Shown: positions 1 through 6,902, counted from the stretch's first letter. The stretch: 13,950 nucleotides of DNA from Gammaproteobacteria bacterium (GCA_019136395.1 JAGVUH010000287.1:1-13950), one strand, 5' to 3'. Numbers and translations are program-made. Notes: a model not told the origin generated them from the sequence alone.

Positions 1-2
1 TC

Positions 3-1289
3 AACGATGGACTCGAAGATCCGGACGAGAAAGACAAGAAAGACAAGAAAGATATAAAATTGGGAGTAATACCCGATGATATTCTGAAAGCTGAAGAAAA
101 TTCTGGGGTTTTGGTCAACGCGAATGATTCGATTGTCAATACTGAAGCAGAAGCTAATAAAATTTACAAAATCAAAGAGCTATTACGCCGGGGCGTATCA
201 CCTAACGACATTCCGCGCGTCGTGGCACGCGGTCTTAGTTCACATGCGGCCTACGCTATCGAGGCACTTCTGATTAAGTCGGTTTATGGCATGGCATCTC
301 TGTCCAATGTCGTGCCAGGACACCATGATGACCGGTTTCGTGCAGTGGGGAACTGGGATTATCAGGTTGGCTACGATTTGCCCGTTACACCACAAGGAGA
401 TTTCTCGGATGACGATCAACCACATGCTTGCGGTTCCTATTATGTCTATGTATTACGAGATCCAAGTACTCAGGAAATATTTTATGTCGGTAAAGGCAAG
501 GGAAACCGCCTTGGTCAGCACTTCGCCAATGCCCGCTCTGGTAAGACTTTCTACAATGAACCGCGACTTGAGCGACTTCGTAAGTTACTCGAAAAGGGGT
601 GTACGCCAAAGCAGATTGGGCGGATCGTTGCCAGGGTGGAGAACGAGGCCCTGGCCTATATCATCGAATCTTTTTATATGAAATTTGTAGTCGGTTTTGA
701 TCGGCTAAAAAATATTCAATCAGGTCATCTTTATGGCTTATTTCGCTCCCAGGGGGACTGGGAGAAACGTCATGGTTTTGACCTCCCGACGCATGCCTCA
801 GGCATGCGAAAAATGTTACTTGATATCTTTCTGGGCGAAGGACTTGATGCAGTTCTTGCCGAGGTCACCCAAGATCAGCATGTCGCGGCTATACTCACTG
901 AGATACAGGACCCTAAACTAATGGGCGCGGGCGAATTAGCCTCTTTGGGTCAGATTCGCGAGGTCGATAAAGCAGTATCATTACGTATTCAGGTTAGGTG
1001 TGCCCGGCGTATCCAAATTGTTTTACACCCAGAGGATATAGACGGACGAGAATGGATGCAGAAAAATTTCGGGCGGTTTGGACTTTATCCTTTGCATCGA
1101 GCCGATGATCTTTTTATACCCTTACCCTGGCGTGGCGCGGCGAACGTGCCAACCGACACTGGAGTAGCCGTGGAGCGTGCCGTTAGGTTGGCAAAGTTAG
1201 CACAGGTCCTGCAGCGGGCAAAAGAGCGACAGGAACTTGCCGAATTTGATGATCTTCTCGTAGGGCTTCCCCGGCAAAAGATCGCCTAG
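3..1289 (+). CDS. GIY-YIG nuclease-domain protein (LEM-3/COG3680-like), internally duplicated, 5'-partial
   Basis: The frame is open from the left edge to TAG at 1287-1289, so the true start probably lies outside the window; the TTG at 60 is only the first permitted internal start. A GIY-YIG core is visible: YYVYVL at 438-455, then FYVGKGKGNR at 480-509 (R is the expected catalytic arginine), and a downstream glutamate in AYIIESFYMK (about 657-686). This matches the LEM-3-like GIY-YIG type. The second half of the domain occurs twice: 162-383 and 564-788 both read ELL/KLL-x-x-G-x-(S/T)-P...(R)VVAR/IVAR...E...GNWD/GDWE...(Y/F)DLP. The first copy's GIY-YIG half must lie upstream. A Lys/Asp-rich linker (DKK repeats, about 27-56) separates it from the duplicated part. 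The C-terminal 165 residues are not recognised. Predicted role is DNA cleavage; target unknown. The DNA is AT-richer than the genes on the right. Confidence 0.8.
   Translation, partial: NDGLEDPDEKDKKDKKDIKLGVIPDDILKAEENSGVLVNANDSIVNTEAEANKIYKIKELLRRGVSPNDIPRVVARGLSSHAAYAIEALLIKSVYGMASLSNVVPGHHDDRFRAVGNWDYQVGYDLPVTPQGDFSDDDQPHACGSYYVYVLRDPSTQEIFYVGKGKGNRLGQHFANARSGKTFYNEPRLERLRKLLEKGCTPKQIGRIVARVENEALAYIIESFYMKFVVGFDRLKNIQSGHLYGLFRSQGDWEKRHGFDLPTHASGMRKMLLDIFLGEGLDAVLAEVTQDQHVAAILTEIQDPKLMGAGELASLGQIREVDKAVSLRIQVRCARRIQIVLHPEDIDGREWMQKNFGRFGLYPLHRADDLFIPLPWRGAANVPTDTGVAVERAVRLAKLAQVLQRAKERQELAEFDDLLVGLPRQKIA
27..56 (+). repeat. Short tandem repeat encoding Lys/Asp linker
   Basis: Two exact copies of gacaagaaa (33-50), flanked by near copies, encode a DKK-type charged stretch inside the GIY-YIG gene. 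It is a low-complexity linker that could vary in copy number by slippage. Confidence 0.6.
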
Positions 1290-1489
1290 ATTACAGAGTC
1301 AACAACATTTATTGTTGCCCTACTTATAGTGCCCTTCATCGTGACCAGGCTCTCATCATTCTGGCGGTGGAGGGTACTCTTAAAGGGTGGGGTGCAATCT
1401 TCCCAGCTCCATTTTTACGGCGCTCTCCCCATCCAGGCACATCCTGTCTTCCTTGGCCCAGCTTGGCGGGGGAGGGTGCCCCCGTACTT
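1290..1489. other. Intergenic stretch without a gene
   Basis: No convincing reading frame. A weak hairpin, CAACAA with TTGTTG (1300-1317), follows the GIY-YIG stop but has no T-run, so it is a poor terminator. From about 1415 the sequence begins to resemble the DNA upstream of the intact ARPP-1-like gene (compare cggcgctctcccc with the stretch near 5359), suggesting the duplicated segment described next starts here. Confidence 0.5.
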
Positions 1490-1885
1490 GCGTGACTAGG
1501 TTTGTCGCCCCTTCTGATTACCATGGCTCCTCATCACCACCACCGGGGAACAGCGAATGTCCGTGATAGCTGAACAGCTGGCTCAAGTAATCCTGGTGAG
1601 CCCATGCAACCTCCTTAGCGACTGTATACCTAACTAACCGCCTTCACCCTTCCGCCAAGGCAGTACGGGCCCCTCTTCGCCATTGCAGACTGGCTGGTCG
1701 GACACGTCCTTTTAGAACCCATCCGCACTCTCTACGTCTCCCTGCCCAGAGAGGGGGGTGATATGCTTTTGCCGACCTGGATGCGGTGCCCGCCAGCCAC
1801 CCCTTGACGCATGGCTGCTTGCTGTTTCGCCAACGGCGCATTCTTGATTAACAGCTTATTGCGGCCGACAAAGATTTTTCCCTAA
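1490..1885 (+). pseudogene. Decayed copy of the ARPP-1/DUF6569-like gene, part 1 (interrupted by IS)
   Basis: This segment aligns by eye with the intact gene at 5502-6494, including its leader. Leader: tttgtcgcccc...taccatg (1501-1523) matches cttgtcgcacc...taccatg (5445-5469). Start: ATG at 1557 behind GGGGAA (1545-1550) reads MSVIAEQLAQVIL, against MTMIADRLAQVTL in the intact copy. After about 1612 some 0.5 kb equivalent to 5570-6080 is missing. Alignment resumes at 1640: gccttcaccc...ctcttcgccattg...ctggtcgg, against 6081-6141. It continues through tatgctttt...gacctggat (1762-1781), against 6203-6221. A frameshift sits in the G-run at 1753-1758, and TGA (1759-1761) falls where the intact gene has TGC. 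Another match, DAWLLAV (1806-1826), corresponds to DPAAWMTAI. The copy is deleted and frameshifted, hence non-functional. It could be a local duplicate or the remnant of a related incoming gene. Confidence 0.75.
1882..1885. repeat. Target-site duplication CTAA (left copy)
   Basis: CTAA immediately precedes the left IS end at 1886 and is repeated at 3097-3100 after the right end. The wider match (ttccCTAAG on both sides) is partly chance. CTAA is the typical IS5-subgroup target, which supports these boundaries. Confidence 0.75.
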
Positions 1886-1904
1886 GGAGACACCGATTTA
1901 TTCC
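1886..1904 (+). repeat. IS left terminal inverted repeat
   Basis: GGAGACACCGATTTATTCC begins the element and pairs with the right end at 3078-3096. Conservation is best over the outer 11 bases. Confidence 0.7.
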
Positions 1905-1922
1905 AACCTTACAGATTGCATG

Positions 1923-1931
1923 TGATATAAT
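1923..1931 (+). promoter_or_regulatory. Extended -10 promoter for the transposase
   Basis: TGATATAAT (1923-1931) is a perfect extended -10 element, 33 bp before the transposase ATG. No good -35 box is found 16-18 bp upstream, which is common for extended -10 promoters. Placement inside the IS suggests it drives low-level transposase expression. Confidence 0.55.
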
Positions 1932-1964
1932 AGTGCCCATCCTATCCTGATCGCGAATCGCCCC

Positions 1965-2942
1965 ATGCCTAAGCAGATCTCCTTTGCCCAAGCCGAGTAT
2001 GACGCCAAGCGCAAGACGACGCGCCGGGACCGCTTTCTGGGTGAAATGGAGACCGTGGTACCCTGGGCGCGGCTGCTGGAGGCGTTGAGTCCGCATTACT
2101 ATCCCACGGCGGGCCAGGGTCCGGGGCGGCCGCCGATTGGCTTGGAGCGGATGTTGCGCCTGTATTTTCTGCAGCAATGGTTTGGGCTGGCCGACGAGGC
2201 GCTGGAAGATGCCGTCTATGACAGCCAGGCGTTTCGGGGCTTTCTCGACCTTGATTTGGGGCGTGAAGCGGTGCCCGATGCCACCACCTTGCTCAAGTTC
2301 CGCCATCTGCTGGAAACCCAGGGCCTGACCAAGACCATCTTTGACACGATCAACGCGCTGTTGCGTGAGCGTGGCCTGTTGATGAACCAGGGCACCTTGG
2401 TGGATGCCACGATTATCGCCGCCCCGTCTTCGACCAAAAATCAGGATAAGGCCCGCGATCCCGAAATGGGTCACACCCGTAAGGGCAAACAATATTACTT
2501 TGGTGCCAAGGCCCACATCGGCGTCGATGAGGAATCCGGGTTGGTGCACAGCACCACCACCACGGCGGCCAACGTGGCGGATATCACCGCGACGGTCAAC
2601 CTGCTGCACGGTGAGGAAGCGGCGGTGTTTGCCGATGCCGGCTATACCGGCGCCGAGAAGCGCGAAGAACTCAAGGACCGCCAGGTGAAGTGGTACATCG
2701 CCGCCAAGCGCGGCCAGGTCGCCGCCTTACCGGAAGGTGAGGTAAAAGATCTGACCCAGCGCATTGAGCGGATCAAGGCACAAGTCCGCAGCCGGGTCGA
2801 TCACGTCTTTCACATCCTCAAGGACTGCTTTCACTATCGCAAACTGCGCTACAAGGGGCTCAAAAAGAATGGTGCCCAGCATGAGGTGCTCTTCGCCTTG
2901 GCCAATCTGATCATCGTCAAAAAAGCCTTGCTGGCCGCCTGA
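1965..2942 (+). CDS. IS5-family transposase (IS5 subgroup)
   Basis: 325 residues, near the normal length of about 326-338. It carries out cut-and-paste transposition with a DDE RNase-H-like core. Family hallmarks in order: N-terminal SFAQAEYDAKRK and RLYFLQQWFGLADEALEDA (helical DNA-binding part), VPDATTLLKFRHLLE, TLVDATIIAAPSSTKNQDK with D147, KGKQYYFGAKAHIGVD, VFADAGYTGAEKRE with D224, RSRVDHVFHILK, and LRYKGLKKN near the end. The last catalytic acid, normally Glu in a VEHPF-type motif, is Asp here (D279, GAT at 2799-2801), in the expected R-3-E-6-K spacing. This could weaken or abolish activity. The frame is otherwise intact. The ATG has no clear Shine-Dalgarno sequence, as often seen for transposases. 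Codon use is balanced but GC-rich, unlike the AT-richer flanks. Confidence 0.93.
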   Translation: MPKQISFAQAEYDAKRKTTRRDRFLGEMETVVPWARLLEALSPHYYPTAGQGPGRPPIGLERMLRLYFLQQWFGLADEALEDAVYDSQAFRGFLDLDLGREAVPDATTLLKFRHLLETQGLTKTIFDTINALLRERGLLMNQGTLVDATIIAAPSSTKNQDKARDPEMGHTRKGKQYYFGAKAHIGVDEESGLVHSTTTTAANVADITATVNLLHGEEAAVFADAGYTGAEKREELKDRQVKWYIAAKRGQVAALPEGEVKDLTQRIERIKAQVRSRVDHVFHILKDCFHYRKLRYKGLKKNGAQHEVLFALANLIIVKKALLAA

Positions 2943-2949
2943 GGGGTTA

Positions 2950-2970
2950 CTACGCCCAAAAGGGGGGTAG
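2950..2970 (+). terminator. Hairpin just after the transposase stop
   Basis: CTACgCCC (2950-2957) pairs with GGGgGTAG (2963-2970) around a 5-base loop, with one G.G mismatch. It starts 8 bp after the stop codon. There is no following T-run, so termination is only a possibility. Confidence 0.3.
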
Positions 2971-3077
2971 AGGACCACAGGAGCCACTCAGAATGCCCAA
3001 AATGAGCCCAAAAACCGGTTAAAACGGGCTGCTAGGTCAAAAATGACGCTCTCCAAGGGCGATAGGAGAGAAATCGG

Positions 3078-3096
3078 GTCATTCTTCAGCGTTTCC
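3078..3096 (-). repeat. IS right terminal inverted repeat
   Basis: Read on the minus strand from 3096 the sequence begins GGAAACGCTGA, the counterpart of GGAGACACCGA at 1886. CTAA follows at 3097-3100. Confidence 0.7.
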
Positions 3097-3150
3097 CTAA
3101 GTGTAAGGACTCGCATCTCTTCTTATCCAATCGACTACAGCCAGGAGAAC
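3097..3150 (+). pseudogene. Decayed ARPP-1/DUF6569-like copy, part 2 (after the IS)
   Basis: Removing the IS and one CTAA joins gcggccgacaaagat at 1861-1875 and tttttccctaa to gtgtaaggactcgc at 3101-3114. This resembles 6305-6350 of the intact gene (gcggtcgag...cttcccggcagtg...gaggactggcgc) apart from small gaps. The match is short and weaker than part 1. The remnant fades out near the Shine-Dalgarno sequence of the LRR gene. Confidence 0.45.
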
Positions 3151-3154
3151 GTAG

Positions 3155-5224
3155 ATGGCCATCAATACGAAAAACACCCCGATTCACCACTCTGGTTCAG
3201 ATATGGCCGGTCCGGCACCACGCACTGCATCGGACCTTAGGCAAGCAAACGAGGAAAGATTGAAACAGATCCAAGGTAGCGATCCGGGTGAGGCGCGTTT
3301 CAGGCTTGGGGATTACCTGCTGCGTGGTCCAGACTACCGCCAGATCCAGCGCTGGGCTGAGGCGCTGAGGATGGCCCCCGAGACCCTGCTCGACACGTTT
3401 ACTCAGACCCGTCTCGAGCCAATGGAGTGTCAAAGCTTCGAGCCGATTGACTTTGCGCTGGAGGACGGCGCTATTGTTAGCCTGGCCTGGGACTTCAATC
3501 GCCTGCCAATTGTCCCCGGGGACTGGGAGCCTGAGTTACTCATCCGGAAGCTGGGGTTTTTTGTTGACGAATGGCAACAAGAGCCTGTCTCCTTCCAACC
3601 AGTTCTGCATCAAATGCAAATCCTTGTATGCCTGCGTATCGGTTTGGGATCGCTCAATCTCTCCCAGGTTCCTGAACTTAGGGAACTGCATTGCTTCAGG
3701 AACCGACTTACTAAGTTGGTTCTCACCCCGGTGCCAGGATTGACCAGGCTCGTATGCCAGGACAATCCAATCACTACCTTGGATCTTTCACCAGTGTCGG
3801 GGCTGACTCTGCTGTCCTGTGATGACAACCAGCTCACCACTTTGGACCTCACCCCTGTGCCCAGGCTGATTGAACTTTACTGCACATACAACCAGCTAGC
3901 CACATTGGACCTTACGCCAGTGCGGGAGCTAACCAGTCTTTTTTGCCATAACAACCAACTATCCATATTAGACCTAACGCCGGTGCCGAAACTTACCGGT
4001 CTTTTTTGCCATAGCAACCAGCTCACTGCGTTGGATCTTTCCCCCGTTCCGGGGCTAATTGAGCTCGGCTGCCAGCGCAACCAGCTTACCGTATTAGACC
4101 TCTCACCGGTTCCATGGCTGACCAGGCTCAGCTGCGGTAATAACCACCTCACCGCATTGGACCTCACGCCAGTGACGGGGCTGACCGAGCTCTACTGCCA
4201 GCATAACCTGCTATGCACATTGGATCTTTCACCAGTGCCTGGGATTTCCACACTCCACTGCGAGGAAAACCAGCTCACCGGATTGGATCTCAAGCTGGTG
4301 CCTCAGCTATCCGATCTCTGTTGCCAGAATAACCAACTCACCACATTGGACCTATCAGCAGTACCGGGGCTGACCAAGCTCCACCACGGTAACAAGCAGC
4401 TAACTGCCTTGGACCTCACGCTAGTGCCGGGGCTTACTGAGCTCGGCTGCTGGGACACCCGGCTCACCGCAATTGACCTCACACCAGTGCCAGGGCTGAC
4501 CAAGCTCAGCTGCGGTGACAACCAACTCACCGCATTAGACCTCACGCCTGTGCCAGGGCTAATCGAGCTCGACTGCTGGTCCAACCAGCTCACCACCCTG
4601 GACCTTTCACCCGTGCCAGGCTTGATCGAACTTAATTGCGCGAATAATCGGCTCACAGTCTTGGATCTCTCGCCGGTGCCAGGGCTGACCGAACTTAATT
4701 GCGAGGAAAACCACCTCATCAGTTTGGACTTCTCCCCAATGTCAGAGCTGAAGGCTCTCTGGTGCAATAACAACCAGCTCACCCGATTGGATCTTTCGCC
4801 AGTGCCGGGGCTGGCTGTGCTTATCTGTCGCGACAACCCGCTCACCGCATTGGACCTTACCCCGGTGCCAAGGCTGACTGGGCTCTCCTGCGCTCATACC
4901 CAGCTCACTAAATTGGATCTCTCACCGGTGGCGGAGCTGACTGGGCTCTACTGCGCTGACAACATGCTCACCGCGTTGGATCTATCGCCAGTTCCCAACT
5001 TGCGTTTTCTCATCTGCTCCAGCAACCAGCTCGCCATGTTGCACCTCTCACCAGCAATAAACATGAACTGGCTCAAATGTGAAAACAACCAGATCACCAC
5101 TTTGGACCTTTCACCGGTGCCCCAACTGACTTCGTTGGATTGTGATGAGGACGTGGAACTGCTCAATATCCCTGAGGGGCTGCGGGTTGACCGTCATAGC
5201 CCCCATCCCCCAGCCACGCCTTGA
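3155..5224 (+). CDS. Leucine-rich-repeat protein, 24 x 21-residue repeats with a cysteine ladder
   Basis: 689 residues. The ATG at 3155 is preceded by AGGAG (3143-3147) at 7-nt spacing, a convincing start. Residues 1-163 form a non-repeat N-terminal domain with a helical stretch around 50-90 (LGDYLLRGPDYRQIQRWAEAL and beyond, through TLLDTF); no signal peptide or membrane segment is visible, so the protein is probably cytoplasmic or exported by a route I cannot see. Residues 164-667 are 24 consecutive 21-residue LRRs of consensus LTxLDLSPVPGLTxLxCxxNQ. Position 17 is Cys in 23 of 24 repeats; the exception is repeat 12 (HH). A short cap follows. LRR solenoids bind proteins; here the ligand is unknown. 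It stands alone between pseudogene debris and the ARPP-1-like gene. Composition is less GC-rich than the genes on the right, suggesting separate ancestry. Confidence 0.92.
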   Translation: MAINTKNTPIHHSGSDMAGPAPRTASDLRQANEERLKQIQGSDPGEARFRLGDYLLRGPDYRQIQRWAEALRMAPETLLDTFTQTRLEPMECQSFEPIDFALEDGAIVSLAWDFNRLPIVPGDWEPELLIRKLGFFVDEWQQEPVSFQPVLHQMQILVCLRIGLGSLNLSQVPELRELHCFRNRLTKLVLTPVPGLTRLVCQDNPITTLDLSPVSGLTLLSCDDNQLTTLDLTPVPRLIELYCTYNQLATLDLTPVRELTSLFCHNNQLSILDLTPVPKLTGLFCHSNQLTALDLSPVPGLIELGCQRNQLTVLDLSPVPWLTRLSCGNNHLTALDLTPVTGLTELYCQHNLLCTLDLSPVPGISTLHCEENQLTGLDLKLVPQLSDLCCQNNQLTTLDLSAVPGLTKLHHGNKQLTALDLTLVPGLTELGCWDTRLTAIDLTPVPGLTKLSCGDNQLTALDLTPVPGLIELDCWSNQLTTLDLSPVPGLIELNCANNRLTVLDLSPVPGLTELNCEENHLISLDFSPMSELKALWCNNNQLTRLDLSPVPGLAVLICRDNPLTALDLTPVPRLTGLSCAHTQLTKLDLSPVAELTGLYCADNMLTALDLSPVPNLRFLICSSNQLAMLHLSPAINMNWLKCENNQITTLDLSPVPQLTSLDCDEDVELLNIPEGLRVDRHSPHPPATP
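3644..5155 (+). repeat. 24 tandem 63-bp LRR-coding repeats
   Basis: The coding repeats run without a single in-frame length change: 24 x 63 = 1512 bp exactly. Units are divergent at DNA level (synonymous changes such as ctcacc/cttacc and ttggac/ttagac), so they are old or have been diversified, though some neighbours (about 4470-4680) are more alike than average. Confidence 0.9.
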
Positions 5225-5501
5225 CGCCGATAGGACCGTCTTGCCATCGCTGTTTTCGGCATGTCTCCCTTTCTGGCATTGCCGTCACGTGTTCAACCTG
5301 TCCTATCCACAAACTATGCTTGTGTGATTAACAACTGTTCCCACCTTTCTGCTCATACCGGCGGCTCTTTCCCCCTTCCCCCCAGCCTAGCGCCCCTGCC
5401 CCACCCCGACCGGCAGGCGCCCTCCCCCATCTGCCGCGACCAACCTTGTCGCACCCCCCCGCTACCATGCCGCCTCAATGTTCACCACCGAGGACCCGCG
5501 C
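5225..5501 (+). other. Intergenic leader of the ARPP-1-like gene
   Basis: 277 bp without a supported gene; C-rich from 5360. A small hairpin GCGAC/GTCGC (5436-5452) is recognisable in the decayed copy as GAC...GTC around 1494-1507. No clear sigma-70 promoter was found. ATG at 5478 is in frame with the gene but lacks a Shine-Dalgarno sequence and is not conserved in the decayed copy, so it is not taken as the start. Confidence 0.5.
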
Positions 5502-6494
5502 ATGACCATGATCGCCGACCGTCTGGCTCAGGTAACCCTGGGGACCCCCCTGCAGCACCTCAACCTCACCCTCTACCCCCTGCTGGCCCCGGGACCGGAG
5601 CTGCCGGGCTACCGGCTCCTCGACCAGGCCCTGGCGGACGGGACCGCCCGGGTCACCGAACTCGGCGAGGGCGGCAGCGTGCCGCAGTTGTGCTTCGTCA
5701 ACGACGGCGACCTGCCGGTGCTGCTCCTGGACGGCGAGGAACTGGTCGGCGCCAAGCAGAACCGCATCCTCAACCTCAGCGTCCTGGCCCCGGCGCGCCG
5801 GACCATCATCATCCCCGTCTCCTGCGTCGAGGCCGGGCGCTGGCGCTCCCAGTCCGCCGAGTTCGCCGGCGCCCGCCGCGCCCACTACGCCAGCGGCCGC
5901 GCCCGCAAGGCCGCCGATGTCAGCGAGTCTCTGCATCGGCGCGGCACCCGCGAGAGCGATCAGGGGCGCGTGTGGGCCGACATCGCCGATAAATCCGCCC
6001 GCATGGGCGTCCACTCCGCCACTCATGCCGCCGCGGCGCTCTACGAGGGTCATCGCGCGCGGCTGGACGGCTATCAGGCCGCCTTCAGCCCCCGGCCGGG
6101 GCAATGCGGCACGCTGTTCGCCATCGACGGCCGCCTGGTCGGGCTCGACCTCTTCGACAGCCCCGCCACCCTGGCCGCCCTGCTGCCCAAACTCGTGGAG
6201 TGCTATGCTTTGGACGCCCTCGACACGGCCCTCGCCGCGGTCCCGGCGATCCCGGCGCGGGCGCCCTTCGACCCGGCTGCCTGGATGACGGCTATCGCCG
6301 CGGCCGCGGTCGAGCGCTTCCCGGCAGTGGGCGAGGGCGAGGACTGGCGCCTGCGGGCGCCCGACCTCACCGGCGGCGCCCTGGTCAAGGCGGAGCAGAT
6401 CATCCACCTCTGCGCCTTCCACCGCGCCGAGGCGGATGACCAGCCCGAGCCCTGGAGCCGCCGGCCCCTGCGGCGTTACCCGGGCGGCCGCTGA
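5502..6494 (+). CDS. ARPP-1 / DUF6569-like domain protein
   Basis: 330 residues from ATG 5502, chosen over the in-frame ATG at 5478 because GAGGA (5490-5494) lies 7 nt upstream and the decayed copy preserves exactly this ATG with its own Shine-Dalgarno. The conserved core matches my memory of the ARPP-1 (DUF6569) family: LNLTLYPLL (20-28), YRLLDQALADG (37-47), TELGEGGSVPQL (52-63), VLLLDGEELVGAKQNRILNL (73-92), IIIPVSCVEAGRWR (102-115), DQGRVWADI (153-161), GTLFAIDGRLVGLDLFD (203-219), and ALVKAEQIIHLCAF (293-306). The family was named for genomic association with ADP-ribosylglycohydrolase and rhodanese-phosphatase proteins; its biochemical role is unknown to me. No signal peptide or membrane segment. 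It is followed by a GC hairpin and, 91 bp on, a truncated nuclease gene on the same strand. Confidence 0.75.
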   Translation: MTMIADRLAQVTLGTPLQHLNLTLYPLLAPGPELPGYRLLDQALADGTARVTELGEGGSVPQLCFVNDGDLPVLLLDGEELVGAKQNRILNLSVLAPARRTIIIPVSCVEAGRWRSQSAEFAGARRAHYASGRARKAADVSESLHRRGTRESDQGRVWADIADKSARMGVHSATHAAAALYEGHRARLDGYQAAFSPRPGQCGTLFAIDGRLVGLDLFDSPATLAALLPKLVECYALDALDTALAAVPAIPARAPFDPAAWMTAIAAAAVERFPAVGEGEDWRLRAPDLTGGALVKAEQIIHLCAFHRAEADDQPEPWSRRPLRRYPGGR

Positions 6495-6502
6495 GCTGGG
6501 GC

Positions 6503-6526
6503 CCGGCCCCCCGCCGGGGGGGCCGG
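6503..6526 (+). terminator. Very strong GC hairpin after the ARPP-1-like gene
   Basis: CCGGCCCCCC (6503-6512) pairs perfectly with GGGGGGCCGG (6517-6526) around GCCG. A second small hairpin GGTGCC/GGCACC overlaps at 6525-6538. No T-run follows, so it may pause polymerase or stabilise the mRNA end rather than act as a classic intrinsic terminator. Confidence 0.4.
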
Positions 6527-6585
6527 TGCCGGGGCACCCGGCGGGCCCAGTGCCAGCAAGAACAACCAGTCAGGAGACTCGCGCG

Positions 6586-6880
6586 ATGGAATTGATTGTC
6601 GGACAAGGTTTTGATCACCGTGCCCCCCACCCGACCCCGCCCCGGCTGGGGAGCGAGGCGGTCGGTCAGGAGGGCCTGTTGCAGCGGCTGGAATTCCGGG
6701 CGGGCCTGACCCCACCCCGCCAGTCCCACGCCGAACGGGTGGTCGGCTATCTCCAGGCCCTGCGGGCGGCGGACGGCCCGGCACGCTTCTATCACGCCTC
6801 CCTGGCCGCCGACCCGGTCGCCACCGCCAGCCACCTGCTCGCCTGGCGGGACTACGCCCTCGACCACGGCTGGTCCCCTC
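6586..6880 (+). pseudogene. 5' fragment of an AddB/PD-(D/E)XK nuclease-like gene
   Basis: ATG 6586 has CAGGAG at 6571-6576. The first 97 or so codons (MELIVGQGFDHRAP, GQEGLLQRLEFRAGL, SHAERVVGYLQALRAADG, ARFYHASLAADPVATASHLL, AWRDYALDHGW) look like the N-terminus of a large AddB-type nuclease/helicase-partner protein seen in purple sulfur bacteria. That identification is from memory of the pattern GLL..LE.RLGL, RFY..SL..DP.A.A..LL.WRD and is not certain. After about 6877 the frame runs out of phase through iscB-derived DNA and stops at 7038, giving a 150-residue chimeric ORF. The rest of the gene, including any nuclease active site, is missing. It is a truncated gene, not a small functional one. 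Confidence 0.5.
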
Positions 6881-6902
6881 AATCCGGTCCGGATACCCCC
6901 GG

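Larger units (their letters stand above)
1886..3096 (+). mobile_element. IS5-family (IS5 subgroup) insertion sequence, 1211 bp
   Basis: A single transposase gene lies between imperfect terminal inverted repeats: left GGAGACACCGATTTATTCC (1886-1904), right end read on the minus strand GGAAACGCTGAAGAATGACC (3096-3077). They match at 8 of the first 11 positions, all three differences being transitions. CTAA duplicates flank the element. The length is close to that of IS5 itself (about 1.2 kb). The element sits inside the ARPP-1-like pseudogene: joining 1885 to 3101 restores an alignment with 6305-6345 of the intact gene. Confidence 0.8.

Noticed and set aside
1300..1317. CAACAA/TTGTTG hairpin as a terminator of the GIY-YIG gene
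   Set aside because: Short, AT-rich stem with no T-run; too weak to call.
1848..2609. 253-residue minus-strand frame across the transposase
   Set aside because: Antisense shadow of a clear IS5 transposase.
1839..3086. CATTCTT direct repeats (1839-1845 and 3080-3086) as the IS target duplication
   Set aside because: The ends they imply are poor inverted repeats. The CTAA pair at 1882 and 3097 gives better TIRs and the target expected for IS5-type elements.
3644..5155. 63-bp periodic DNA as a CRISPR or satellite array
   Set aside because: The units are divergent, contiguous and in frame throughout; they encode LRRs without spacers.
3610..5166. Several long minus-strand frames under the LRR gene
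   Set aside because: They are antisense shadows of the repeats (periodic SWLL...SPGTGERS strings) with no independent start signals.
5261..5992. 243-residue plus-strand frame overlapping the ARPP-1-like gene
   Set aside because: Pro/Arg-rich out-of-frame reading of GC-rich coding DNA; no Shine-Dalgarno.
5475..6422. 315-residue minus-strand frame opposite the ARPP-1-like gene
   Set aside because: Antisense frame typical of GC-rich DNA; the plus strand carries conserved family motifs.
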